Positions 34,235 through 42,293 are shown, counted from the first letter of the stretch. The stretch: 64,000 bases of DNA from Microtetraspora niveoalba (GCF_001570405.1 NZ_BBYM01000010.1:50909-114908); one strand, 5' to 3'. The notes: generated by a model from the sequence alone, not told the origin. Program-made: numbers and translations.

Positions 34235-34627
34235 ATGGGACTGCTGTTGATGTTGCGTCCTCCGCAGCCTCGTCCGAAAAGCCTGCGTCGGGCTACTCGT
34301 GCGCAGCGTCGTGAGCATCGCCGTGCCGACGCCGAGGAGTGGGGGACGGCACAGGCGCGAGGCCGGCTGCTGGACGTGGAGGTGGAGAAGCTACTGCTGC
34401 TGGTGAACGATGCCGGGGGCAGCAGGCTACCGATTCTCGGGCAGCTCGACCCGTGGTCGGACACCGTTCTCGATCGCCACGACCTACCCCGGCTTGAGGC
34501 TGATGTCGATCGTCTGGAGGCAGTTGCCAGCGATGACGCACAGCGTGAGTTGGTGGCGGCCCTGCGGAAGCTGCTGATGAGCTGGCATGCGGAGTCCGAA
34601 TTGGTGTTGCACTGGTACGGGGATTGA
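34235..34627 (+). CDS. Hypothetical protein in the accessory region
   Basis: 130 residues. The basic N-terminus (RPPQPRPKSLRRATRAQRREH) is followed by an acidic, helical remainder (LEADVDRLEAVASDDAQRELVAAL...). It ends LMSWHAESELVLHWYGD. No membrane segment is present. The charge pattern supports coding over the overlapping minus-strand frame. No family is recognised. It is the first gene inside the inferred element. Confidence 0.5.
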   Translation: MGLLLMLRPPQPRPKSLRRATRAQRREHRRADAEEWGTAQARGRLLDVEVEKLLLLVNDAGGSRLPILGQLDPWSDTVLDRHDLPRLEADVDRLEAVASDDAQRELVAALRKLLMSWHAESELVLHWYGD

Positions 34628-34831
34628 TCGCGCTTCGCAGGCCCCCTGTTGGGTCCGGCAGCCACTTAGATCCCGGATGTGAGCTTGGGAATCGCATGAA
34701 TCACGCCCGGCAGGGGGCTGACCGGGGCGTAAGTCCGGTCGTGAGTAGCCGTGGTCGACCCCTCGTCGCCCTGTCCAATTGCACGTTAATTGCACGGCGG
34801 CGATCGCGTGCCTCCGTCGCTGCTCCGTCGG

Positions 34832-35296
34832 CTAAGGGAGTTGCTCTCGGAGCGCCAGCCACTGGTCAAGCTCTCTCGCCGTCGGCGTCGTCGACAAATA
34901 GTCCCGGATGCGCTGGGCCGGCCCCAGCAGGTTCTTGCACCGGCGGAGAGCCAGGATCTCTTTCCGGGGTCGCTGTTGCCAGTTTCCGGCCCACTCTGCG
35001 GCTTGCTCCAATCGCAGAGGGAGGGCCGCCAGGATATCCGCGGCGAGTGAGTCGGGATTCCAGAGAGACGAGCCCATGGGGCCGAGGTCGCTGATCAGAC
35101 CTGCGCGCAAGTAGAAGCGGCTCACATCGGCGCTGATCGTATCTGGACCTGCGGCCTCGGCTCTGCCAAGCGCGTACATGGCCGTCTCCGCCCACATTCG
35201 CTGTCTTTCGCCCTGCTCAGGTTGACGGGCGTAGAAGCTGTTCAGCTCCCACACGCTGAGCCAGTAGTTGATGAGGGTGGAAGGATCGTCGACCAC
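34832..35296 (-). CDS. Hypothetical helical protein in the accessory region
   Basis: 154 residues, Trp-rich and mostly helical (STLINYWLSVWELNSFYARQP, MWAETAMYALGRAEA, QWLALREQLP). It has no signal peptide, membrane segment or known motif. The GTG start has only a weak ribosome site. Its function is not recognised. It is the only minus-strand gene in the left half of the element. Confidence 0.5.
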   Translation of the reverse strand: MVDDPSTLINYWLSVWELNSFYARQPEQGERQRMWAETAMYALGRAEAAGPDTISADVSRFYLRAGLISDLGPMGSSLWNPDSLAADILAALPLRLEQAAEWAGNWQQRPRKEILALRRCKNLLGPAQRIRDYLSTTPTARELDQWLALREQLP

Positions 35297-35590
35297 GAGG
35301 TCACTTTCTCAAGCGCGGCGCACAAGTCTCCACTGCGGCGCCTATCAGCGGCGCGGAGCATCGGATCACAACGCGGATGCGCACGTCCTCCCCGCCCGAT
35401 CATCCCGTCTGCCGTCGTCCCGCCCGTCAGGGGAGATGATCGGGCTCGTCTCAGCCACGTACGGCCCTTCTCAGGACGAGTCGCGATCATCCCGGAGCCG
35501 GAGACCTCCGCCGGAGGCACAAGGACCTTGACCGGCTTCGACCGGACGGACACGCTGACTTCAGCGATCAGGACCTAAGGGAGCGCATGC

Positions 35591-35680
35591 ATGTTCGGTC
35601 TGGGCTGGCTTGAGTTGCTGATCATCGTCATCGCAGCCGTCTTTGTCATCGCGTGGCTGGCACGAGGCAGGCGACCATAG
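35591..35680 (+). CDS. 29-residue TatA-like micro membrane protein
   Basis: The frame begins MFGLGWLELLIIVIAAVFVI and ends WLARGRRP: one membrane helix followed by a basic end. The MFGLG..ELLII start is strikingly like the first residues of TatA/MttA proteins, but the amphipathic helix and tail are missing. AAGGGAG at 35577-35582 lies 8 nt before the ATG, so translation is plausible. It could be a remnant of a tatA gene or a genuine small membrane protein. It sits just before the first structured repeat. Confidence 0.5.
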   Translation: MFGLGWLELLIIVIAAVFVIAWLARGRRP

Positions 35681-35682
35681 TC

Positions 35683-35842
35683 GTGCGGCGTCGGACGGCG
35701 GGACGCTTGGGTACGGCGGACTGGTGTGCGGCGGGCGGCCCGAGCCGCTGCCGACCGGGACCGGCTCCCAGGCTGCACGCCCGGACGGCGCCGCGCGACG
35801 GGCCGCGGTGCGGCGACGCGCCGTGCTTCGGGCAGCGAGGAG
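35683..35842. repeat. Structured repeat, copy A (left of phosphotransferase gene)
   Basis: About 160 bp that align imperfectly with 37014-37172. The core is a small GCGTC...GGACGC hairpin and then a large hairpin with arms GGTGTGCGGC (35723-35732) and GCTGCACGCC (35772-35781). Compared with copy B, two pairs change to G-U wobbles, so pairing is kept. The frame open through it is not regarded as coding. Confidence 0.6.
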
Positions 35843-35982
35843 GACGGGCTTCCAAGTTGAAGCCGAGGCCCCGCCGGAGACAGAAGCGCCGAGGAGAGAG
35901 CAACCCGCATCGCGCCATAAGGCCTCAAGAGCTTTCTGAAGTGATCTACGGCCCTGCGGTGAGTGAGACAGAATGTCGGCGC

Positions 35983-36996
35983 ATGAGGGATGAACCGGCA
36001 GGTCTGGCGGAGGCCGAACTGATGGTGGCACTGACCGAGGGCTGGGGCATAGAGCCCCACTCGGTCGAGTACCTCCCGGTGGGCGCAGGCAGCTACCACT
36101 GGTCTGTGGTGGATCAACGTGAGACGGCGTGGTTCGTCAAGGTGGATGACCTCGGCGTCGAGGACGCCGGGCGTGATGATGCGTTCGACCGGCTCGGCCG
36201 ATCCTTCGGTGCCGCCCTGACACTGCGCCGGGACGCGGGGCTCGACTTCGTCCTTGCGCCGATCCCGACCACGACCGACGCCGCGATCTGGCGGCTAACC
36301 TCGCGGTACGCCCTGTCGGTGTTTCCAATGGTGGCGGGTGCCGCCGGGCACTTCGGCGCGCACCGGCCCGAGGACCGTGCCGAGGTAATCGACCTGCTGG
36401 CCGAGCTGCACGAGGCAACCCCGATCGTGGTGGACACCGCGTCACGGGCTGACCTGGTGCTGCCCGCTCGGGACAGGCTGGAGGAGGCGCTGCAGGACCT
36501 CGATCGAGAGTGGACCGGTGGGCCTTATGCCGAGCCGGCCCGCAAACTGCTGTCCCTCCATGCCGGGCATGTCCAACGATTGCTCACCGACTTCGATCGG
36601 CGGGTCGATCAGGTACGAAACACCGCGGCGGTGTGGGTGGTCACGCACGGCGAACCGCACCCCGGAAACATCATGCGTACCCCGGCTGGACTGCGTCTCG
36701 TCGACTGGGGCACCGTGCAGATCGCTCCGCCGGAGCGGGACCTGTGGATGCTCACCCCCGCCCTCGCCCGCATGCTCGGCAAGAACCCGCTTGACGACGA
36801 TGACGTACTCGTCCGTTACACCCGGGCCACCGGCCGGACCGTCTCACCGGCCGGCCTCGCTCTCTATCCGCTTTGGTGGCGGCTCGCCGACATCGCCATC
36901 TTCGTCGACGAGCTGCGCCGGCCGCACGGCACCGGTGAGGACATCGCCGCGTCGTTGACCTATCTCACCGGCTATCTCGAATCCGGCCGAGACTGA
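35983..36996 (+). CDS. APH-like phosphotransferase
   Basis: 337 residues of the aminoglycoside phosphotransferase/choline kinase fold. The nucleotide-binding Lys is in TAWFVKVDD (about residue 50). The catalytic loop is THGEPHPGNIM, with Glu where most relatives have Asp. The metal-binding Asp is in LVDWGTVQIAPPERDLW. The set resembles spectinomycin (APH(9)) or hydroxyurea-type phosphotransferases, but the substrate is uncertain. ATG at 35983 is chosen; GTG 35959 is an in-frame alternative. It is flanked by two copies of a structured repeat, so it may have moved as a unit. Confidence 0.8.
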   Translation: MRDEPAGLAEAELMVALTEGWGIEPHSVEYLPVGAGSYHWSVVDQRETAWFVKVDDLGVEDAGRDDAFDRLGRSFGAALTLRRDAGLDFVLAPIPTTTDAAIWRLTSRYALSVFPMVAGAAGHFGAHRPEDRAEVIDLLAELHEATPIVVDTASRADLVLPARDRLEEALQDLDREWTGGPYAEPARKLLSLHAGHVQRLLTDFDRRVDQVRNTAAVWVVTHGEPHPGNIMRTPAGLRLVDWGTVQIAPPERDLWMLTPALARMLGKNPLDDDDVLVRYTRATGRTVSPAGLALYPLWWRLADIAIFVDELRRPHGTGEDIAASLTYLTGYLESGRD

Positions 36997-37013
36997 CCTG
37001 CGGTCCGGATGGC

Positions 37014-37172
37014 GGTGCGACGTCCCATGCGGCGGGACGCGTTGGTGCCGCCGGTGGCGTAAGGCGTGCGGCCCGAGCCGCCGACGGCCGGGGCCGGCCT
37101 CCAAGCCGCACGCCCGGCCGCCGAGCGGGTGTAGGGCCGTGAGACGGCGCGCAGCGCCGTCCTTGATCAGCA
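37014..37172. repeat. Structured repeat, copy B (right of phosphotransferase gene)
   Basis: A CGTCCC...GGGACG hairpin (37021-37039) is followed by a large hairpin with perfect 10-bp arms GGCGTGCGGC (37063-37072) and GCCGCACGCC (37105-37114), with nested GGCCGG/CCGGCC pairing. A further palindromic GACGGCGCGCAGCGCCGTC follows. It is the same order as in copy A. Confidence 0.65.
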
Positions 37173-37470
37173 CGGTTCACACGAACGGCAACGCGAGGTG
37201 GCCGACCGGCTCAACTCCCTCGCAACGAGGACAACTCAAAAGCAGATCGGGTACGGAGCGGGCACGGAAAGGGAGAACGGCCGCGATCTGGGCGAGGGGC
37301 GGTCCGTGGGTGACCGTGACTGGCCCCTGTTGACCGCCCCTAATGCCCGACGATCAGTTCAGCCACGTGGATCCCGAGTTACCACCGGGACACGCACGCC
37401 CACCACGTGCGCGTGTCCACGGAACGCCCTACCCCTCACGGTTGTGTCGGACATAAAGGAGGAGGAAGCC
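37173..37470. other. Spacer ahead of the ribbon-helix-helix gene
   Basis: A 37-codon frame (37343-37456, MPDDQFSHVDPELPPGHARP...) ends 14 bp before the next gene but has no ribosome site; it may be the remnant of a partner gene. A CACGTGCGCGTG palindrome lies near 37404. Nothing else is supported. Confidence 0.35.
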
Positions 37471-37830
37471 ATGACCGAGCACCGAGAAGCGTGGCCACCT
37501 GACGACATCGAGTTGGTCCTGGATCACGACTCCGAGATCGACAGTGACTTCGAAGAGATCTACGAGAGCAAGGGCAATCGGATCACCGACAAGTATGTGG
37601 ATGATGCGGTCGCCGATGTTCACCGTGCGATCGACGAGGGACGTGTAGCCGCCCCGACCAGCCGCGGCGGGCGCCCCTCGCTGACACGCGAAGGGACGCA
37701 CTCACCAAGGGTCTCCTTCCGGGTACCCGAAGAACTACGCGAACGCGCGAAGGCTCGAGCCGAGCAAGAGGGTAAGACGGTGTCCGCACTGGCCCGAGAA
37801 GCATTCGAGCAGTTCCTCAAGGCAGGCTGA
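37471..37830 (+). CDS. Ribbon-helix-helix (CopG-like) antitoxin-type protein
   Basis: 119 residues. The acidic N-terminal half (DIELVLDHDSEIDSDFEEIYE) is the usual toxin-binding type of segment. The C-terminal RHH motif is RVSFRVPEELRERAKARAEQ, then EGKTVSALAREAFEQFL. An excellent AAAGGAGGAGG precedes the ATG. No intact toxin gene flanks it; a short frame just upstream could be a remnant. It may therefore be an orphan antitoxin or a simple DNA-binding regulator left behind by element decay. Confidence 0.7.
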   Translation: MTEHREAWPPDDIELVLDHDSEIDSDFEEIYESKGNRITDKYVDDAVADVHRAIDEGRVAAPTSRGGRPSLTREGTHSPRVSFRVPEELRERAKARAEQEGKTVSALAREAFEQFLKAG

Positions 37831-37847
37831 CATTCAGAACCGGCCTG

Positions 37848-38678
37848 TTGATAGCCGAACGCAATCCGCCGGAGGCCGATTGCCCCTGCGTCGGTTCCGT
37901 ACTTCGCCGCTTCACAAGATCGGAAGGCCAGCGGGTCGGTCAGGCCGGCCTGCGCGTCGGAGAGGAAGATTCGCAGGTCGAGGGCTCCCACGGCGTGGCC
38001 TGGTACGCGCGGACGCTCGGCTCAACACTGATCGCGGCCCTGACCCAAAGCGCCGGCACCTTGACCGAGATCCTGGCGGAAGGCATCAAAGCCACAACGT
38101 CGCTGCATGACTTCACCTGCGACGTGAGCCATCCCGGCTCGCCCTCGGCAATCGTCGCCATGCTCCGCCGTACCGGTGACGATCTGGACTATCTCGTCCT
38201 GGCCGACTCCGTCCTCGTGCTCGACGTGATCGGCATGGATGAGCCGATGGTCATCACCGATGACCGGGAAGCACAGGTCGGCACGCGCTACCGGACGGCT
38301 ATGGATGCGCTGGACTCCGGCCCCCCCGATCACACCGCTGCTCTGCGTGCGTACGTCGAGGCCATGCGGGCGCACCGCAACCGCGACGGCGGATTCTGGG
38401 TCGCCGCATCCGACCCCCTCGCCGCCGAACATGCACTCACAAGAACACTGCCCGCTGACCAGATTCGCGCGGCGGCACTCCTCAGTGACGGAGCATCCCG
38501 CCTCGTCGACCGATTCCAGCTCGCCACCTGGCGGCAAGCCCTCGACATCCTCACGCAGCTCGGCCCCGGAGAGCTCATCCGCCAAGTCCGCCAGGCGGAA
38601 CACTCAGACATACACGGCAAGCGCTGGCCCCGTGGGAAGTCTTTGGACGACGCCACTGCGGCCTACAGCATGCCGTAG
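37848..38678 (+). pseudogene. PP2C-family phosphatase-like protein, probably truncated at the N-terminus
   Basis: From about 37977 on, the frame follows actinobacterial PP2C-like proteins: GVAWYARTLGSTLIAAL, DDLDYLVLADSVLVLDV (GDS-type strand), AALLSDGASRLVDRF (SDG motif) and GKSLDDATAAY (DD-T motif). The preceding 40 codons do not look like the family N-terminus, which should contain the first metal-binding Asp motif. The TTG start has no ribosome site. The metal sites are incomplete, so it is probably an inactive remnant. It overlaps the end of the convergent DUF4386 gene by 16 bp. Confidence 0.55.
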
Positions 38679-39379
38679 CTATCCGCACGGTTATCCGGCG
38701 CGGTTATCGTCAAGGCCTTCGTATCGAAGCCTCTTGTGATCAGCCACACGGCCAGGACCAAGGTTTGTAGGGCTAGTGGTGCGTTCATGGACAGGTAGAG
38801 CGGCGTGACGACGTCAGTCACACGAAACAGCACCAAGAAGCTCGCCAACATGGCTAGTCCAGCCCCAAGGATTCCCCATACAGACAGCCAGCAAGGGACA
38901 AATCTCCACCGATACAGAATGGCGAACAGCAGGAGATCTCCGAGGCTCAGCGAGATGATCACGCCGGCATGATTGACCAGGTCGCGCCCCGTCCGCAACA
39001 ACTCGCCCAAGGATCCGAGGTGAGATGCGCCCACAGCGCCGGCTTGGGTGAATTCCTGACCCAGCACCAGGAACAATGGTAAGAGAATCACGCCTACGAG
39101 ATGGAACGTCGCTGCGATCATCCTGAATCCAAGGAAGCCCAGACTGAGCGCTTCATTCGCCATTCTCAATGTCGGGTACAGGTACAGCGCAAACCCGACA
39201 TAGGCGGGGATCATGATGAACTGAGAAGCTGCGCCGATGATGATCTGGCTCTCATGCGCAGAAATGAGATCGAGGTAGTGCGGCTCCTCTATGGCGGGAA
39301 CAACACTGAACACTCCGGCGACCATGCCCACGATGACTAGTGCGCCGGCAATTGCAGTTGCTCGCCTGGCTGTATTCAT
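38663..39379 (-). CDS. DUF4386 membrane protein
   Basis: 238 residues and about six membrane helices. It starts MNTARRATAIAGALVIVGMV and has the family motifs EEPHYLDLISAHESQIIIGA, GFRMIAATFHLVGVI and WGILGAG. DUF4386 proteins are small integral membrane proteins of unknown role, often controlled by TetR regulators. Local GC content is lower than in the rest of the window, which fits transfer. Two palindromic sites lie 45-90 bp upstream, but no regulator gene is next to it. Confidence 0.85.
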   Translation of the reverse strand: MNTARRATAIAGALVIVGMVAGVFSVVPAIEEPHYLDLISAHESQIIIGAASQFIMIPAYVGFALYLYPTLRMANEALSLGFLGFRMIAATFHLVGVILLPLFLVLGQEFTQAGAVGASHLGSLGELLRTGRDLVNHAGVIISLSLGDLLLFAILYRWRFVPCWLSVWGILGAGLAMLASFLVLFRVTDVVTPLYLSMNAPLALQTLVLAVWLITRGFDTKALTITAPDNRADSYGML

Positions 39380-39423
39380 GACACTTCTCCCCGTGTATGT
39401 CGCCGCGGCCGGCCGCTCCGCCT

Positions 39424-39469
39424 CTTACACCCGTAAGGCTGCTGCAGACGCTATCCTTACATCCGTAAG
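39424..39469 (-). promoter_or_regulatory. Two TetR-type operator palindromes upstream of the DUF4386 gene
   Basis: CTTACACCCGTAAG (39424-39437) and CTTACATCCGTAAG (39456-39469) are two copies of a 14-bp palindrome with perfect 5-bp arms, 32 bp apart. That is three helical turns. CTTAC-N4-GTAAG is a common TetR-type site. No tetR gene is adjacent. Confidence 0.7.
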
Positions 39470-39522
39470 GCCGCAAGCGTTCCTGCGCATCACGCCGCCG
39501 ACCCCGATGGATCAGGAGAGAA

Positions 39523-40206
39523 ATGGACCTCGATCCTGGTCGCGGCGACAGCCTGCCCGCAGCCGTGTCCGCGGACATGTACCGGGAAACCGTGCTCGCG
39601 GGGCGAGTGGGCGACTGGACCGTGCTCATCGAGGAGAGCGGGTGGACGTGCACGGAAGCCGACAAGGCACAGGCACTTTCGGCCGAGACCGTGGCCGTGG
39701 CGGTGCTGAGGCATGACTAAGCATCCGACGACTTCGTTCACGCGGTGGACGGGGAGTTGGTCACGTACTTCGACCCCAAGGTTCCAGAACGGCGGCACGG
39801 AAGCGATCCTGATCGGCTCAACGACCTGATGAGGGAGGCGGGCCTTGATCCGGATGGTGTACCCGGAACTGGCGCTGAGGCGCCGTCGTCGGTGTCCGGA
39901 GCGCTTCTCCTCGCAGCCCGGTTGACCGGCGTGGTGCTACCCCCGGATCAGAGGGCGACTCATGAGCGGCGTCGTCGGTTGACCTGTCCCCGACGTCCGG
40001 CGGCCAGCGTTGAGGGCGGGTGCCAGACGAGATCCTGCCTCCGGTACCCCAGAATCCCCGCGCTACATCAGGGCCCCAACTCAAACCTGCGGATCAAAAG
40101 ATCGACCCTACGCTGTTCCGGGCAGTTCAATGCAGTCCAGAGGGCATGGGCGGACCATTCTGAACCGCCTCGACTGCAACTGGAAATGCAACCGGGTGGA
40201 ATCTAG
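39523..40206 (+). pseudogene. DUF6461-like gene split by an in-frame stop
   Basis: 39523-39720 encodes GDWTVLIEESGWTCTEADKAQ...VAVLRHD and stops at a TAA. The same frame then continues without shift as ASDDFVHAVDGELVTYFDPKVPER, DPDRLNDLMREAGLDPDG and SGALLLAARLTGVVL, together a DUF6461 protein. One nonsense mutation therefore breaks it. The N-terminus also looks short, and the tail after LPPDQ diverges from the family. DUF6461 function is unknown. Confidence 0.7.
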
Positions 40207-40290
40207 CTCAGAGTGGCTCCTGGCCTTGATAAATCTCACTACACTCCGGCCAGCTGAAATCGTCAGTGACGGACTATATGCTTCCCACCC

Positions 40291-40812
40291 ATGAGCAGAG
40301 ACGAGTCTTCTGTCGTGTACACGAAGCGGATGGACGTGGAGGTGGAGGACTGCGGTCAGGTCTATCTGCTGGATCGGGGGGACTACGAGGCCACCGACAG
40401 GCCAGATGACTCACCGACTCACTCCGTCGGGCTCATCGAAGTGAAAGGGAGAGGCGTCGCCAACCTGTACATCGCCACACAGTGGGGAATGATTCCCTTC
40501 ACAGTGACTGTCGCCGACCGGGATCCGGGTGCTGACCTTGACGGCTATGAGGACATCGTGGAGATCAGTTTCGAGTCCCCGTCGGGCGAGGTCTTCCTGG
40601 TGGGATGGCTCATGGATTGGGACGACGAAAAGGCGCACAACCTTTCGCCGCTGCTTTCTGGTCCCGGTACGTACCGATTGCGTTATCACGTCCGAGGCAT
40701 GGATGAAGAGCGCTGCGCGGTAGATGACCACTACCTTCAGATATGGCCTGCGCCACAGCGTGATCCGGCCGTTCTGAAAACTACGGATGAAACCTTACGT
40801 CCTGAAGCCTGA
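40291..40812 (+). CDS. Hypothetical protein in the accessory region
   Basis: 173 residues, acidic, with no signal or membrane segment. It looks like an all-beta domain: MDVEVEDCGQVYLLDRGDYE, GRGVANLYIATQWGMIPFTV, DIVEISFESPSGEVFLVGW and GTYRLRYHVRGMDEE. Conserved proteins of this type occur beside mobile elements and in polymorphic-toxin immunity contexts, but I cannot name a family. Composition is less GC-rich than the backbone. Confidence 0.65.
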   Translation: MSRDESSVVYTKRMDVEVEDCGQVYLLDRGDYEATDRPDDSPTHSVGLIEVKGRGVANLYIATQWGMIPFTVTVADRDPGADLDGYEDIVEISFESPSGEVFLVGWLMDWDDEKAHNLSPLLSGPGTYRLRYHVRGMDEERCAVDDHYLQIWPAPQRDPAVLKTTDETLRPEA

Positions 40813-41067
40813 CTTGAATCGAACCCACAGCGTCAGCTTGGAAATGATCTACTGACCTTGACGGGCTGAGCTGGGAAAACGGGGGTGCAGGTCAGGGTGG
40901 GTCGAGTTCCCGTGATTCCCCGTGAGTGACCGCGGTTCCCCGTCTGTTCTGGCACTGATCTGGCACGTGATCAAGGTGGTGACCTGTTGCCTTGTCACGG
41001 TGACGAGCCTGGTCGCCCGGTGGGCCGGGACTGAAGCACGAAGCCCCTGCCCGGCGATCGCCCCCAC
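40813..41067. other. Spacer left of the integrase fragment
   Basis: No gene is supported. Three repeats of CCCGTGA/CCCCGT lie at about 40910-40950. The missing N-terminal part of the integrase is not found here, so the deletion joins this spacer to the catalytic-domain fragment. Confidence 0.4.
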
Positions 41068-41385
41068 CCCCGAGGGGCGTTCCTGCGCGGCGGCAATTTC
41101 CGGCGTGAGGCCAAGTGGGCGAACGCGCTCAAGGAGATGGGCGTCTCCGACCTGCACTTCCACGACCTTCGGCACACCGGCGACACGCTCGCCGCCCAGT
41201 CAGGGGCGAGTCTCGCCGACCTCAAGGCGCGGATGGGGCACGACAGCGACCGGGCGGCGCTCATCTACGAGCACGCGACGCGCGACGCTGACCGGAAGAT
41301 CGCCGACGCCCTCGACACGCGGGTCATGGAAGTGCGCAGAGACGGGGGAGACGAAGGCACGGCCGGTGCGGTACCCGCAAGCTAA
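41068..41385 (+). pseudogene. Tyrosine-recombinase (integrase) C-terminal fragment
   Basis: About 105 codons of a pSAM2/SLP1-type integrase: GAFLRGGNFRREAKWANALK, LHFHDLRHTGDTLAAQSGAS (HxLRH box with the second catalytic Arg), ARMGHDSDRAALIYEHAT (catalytic Tyr in ALIYEHA) and a Lys/Asp-rich end. The N-terminal arm and core domains and the first catalytic Arg are missing, so it cannot be active. It ends 12 bp from the terminator and 55 bp from the tRNA-Ala CCA end. That is the normal position of int beside attP. Confidence 0.85.
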
Positions 41386-41396
41386 TGGCACGTTTG

Positions 41397-41436
41397 GCAC
41401 GAACGCCGCTTCCCTTGATCAGGAAGGCGGCGTTTT
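41397..41436. terminator. Hairpin beside the tRNA-Ala gene
   Basis: Arms GAACGCCGC and GCGGCGTT surround a TTGATC-containing loop, with a T-run on the plus side. It lies just beyond the CCA end of tRNA-Ala and after the integrase fragment. Copies recur at 33943 and 32371. Confidence 0.75.
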
Positions 41437-41439
41437 GGC

Positions 41440-41515
41440 TGGTGGAGCCTAGGAGATTCGAACTCCTGACATCCTGCTTGCAAAGCAGGCGCTCTGCCAA
41501 CTGAGCTAAGGCCCC
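41440..41515 (-). tRNA. tRNA-Ala (anticodon UGC), CCA encoded
   Basis: A 73-nt cloverleaf plus CCA is read from the minus strand. The acceptor GGGGCCT/AGGCTCC contains the G3-U70 pair that marks alanine tRNAs. The D-arm starts TAGCTCAGTTGG. The anticodon stem-loop CTGCTTTGCAAGCAG has anticodon TGC at 41480-41482, and the T-arm is GGAGTTCGAATCTCC. It lies 16 bp downstream of the HAD gene on the same strand. It is the attachment site of the adjacent element, and its 3' half was restored by integration. Confidence 0.97.
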
Positions 41516-41531
41516 TGGTGCTAGGGAAAGC

Positions 41532-42254
41532 TTACCGGGCGGAAGTGGCAACCTGGTGCGAGCCGACCCCGGCGGTGGTGTTGAGCAACGCGGGGAACTC
41601 CGCGATCGACTCGATGATGTGGGTGGCGCCGCCGTCGAGGAGGCGTTCCCGGCTGTGGCCGCCGGACAGCATCCCGGCGACGATCGAGGCGCCGGCGCGT
41701 CGGCCGGCGAGCATGTCGTTCTCCGAGTCGCCGAGGACGGCGACCTCGCGTACGTCTTCGACGCCGGCACGCAGGACGGCGGTGAGGATGAGGTCCGGGA
41801 AGGGGCGTCCCCGTCCGGCGCAGTCCTCCGGGCAGAGGGCGAAGTCGAGCTCGCCCGCCCATCCGAGAGTGCCGAGGACACGTCCGAGAGTGGAGCGGCT
41901 GAACCCCGTGAGCAGAGCGACCTTGATCTCGGCCTCGTGGAGCTTTTCCAGGGCTTCGACGGCCTCGGGCAGGGGGAACAGGCCCGTCCTCTCGATGGCG
42001 CCCTCATAGGAGCGCTCGAACGTCAGGTTGGCGGCCTGCGCCTGGGGTTCGTTGCCCGGGAAGATACCGCGGAAGACCTCGATCGTCGGGCATCCCCGGG
42101 ACCTGTGCACCTGCACCATGGCGCGCGCGTACGCGCCGGTCCCGGGGACGATGCCCTGGGTGGCGATCGCCTCGGCGAACGCCCGCTCCACCATGGCGAT
42201 GTCGCCGATCGTGGTGCCGGCCAGGTCCAGGCAGACCAGCCGTACGGGCGTCAT
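41532..42254 (-). CDS. HAD hydrolase, phosphonatase-like
   Basis: 240 residues. HAD motif I is LVCLDLAGTTIGD, where the second Asp of DxD is replaced by Ala as in phosphonatase-like members. A helical cap domain (about 15-95) follows, then motif II LLTGFSRS, and motif IV VAVLGDSENDMLAGRRAGA. It belongs near the PhnX-like hydrolases, which act on small phosphorylated compounds. No phosphonate genes are nearby. ATG at 42254 has AAGGAG 6 nt upstream. The tRNA-Ala follows on the same strand. Confidence 0.88.
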   Translation of the reverse strand: MTPVRLVCLDLAGTTIGDIAMVERAFAEAIATQGIVPGTGAYARAMVQVHRSRGCPTIEVFRGIFPGNEPQAQAANLTFERSYEGAIERTGLFPLPEAVEALEKLHEAEIKVALLTGFSRSTLGRVLGTLGWAGELDFALCPEDCAGRGRPFPDLILTAVLRAGVEDVREVAVLGDSENDMLAGRRAGASIVAGMLSGGHSRERLLDGGATHIIESIAEFPALLNTTAGVGSHQVATSAR

Positions 42255-42293
42255 GCCCGCTCCTTCCCCACGATCAAGGTCCACCCCCGGTTG

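Noticed and set aside
34204-34665. Minus-strand 153-residue frame overlapping the 34235-34627 gene
   Set aside because: Ser/Arg low-complexity. The plus-strand frame has a natural charge pattern and a better start.
35653-35982. Upstream in-frame extension of the APH-like gene
   Set aside because: It reads through the structured repeat as Arg/Pro-rich sequence with no homology. The family N-terminus starts near 35983.
37063-37114. Integron attC site
   Set aside because: The large hairpin lacks the paired R' and R'' core sites (GTTRRRY/RYYYAAC) and no IntI-type integrase is present.
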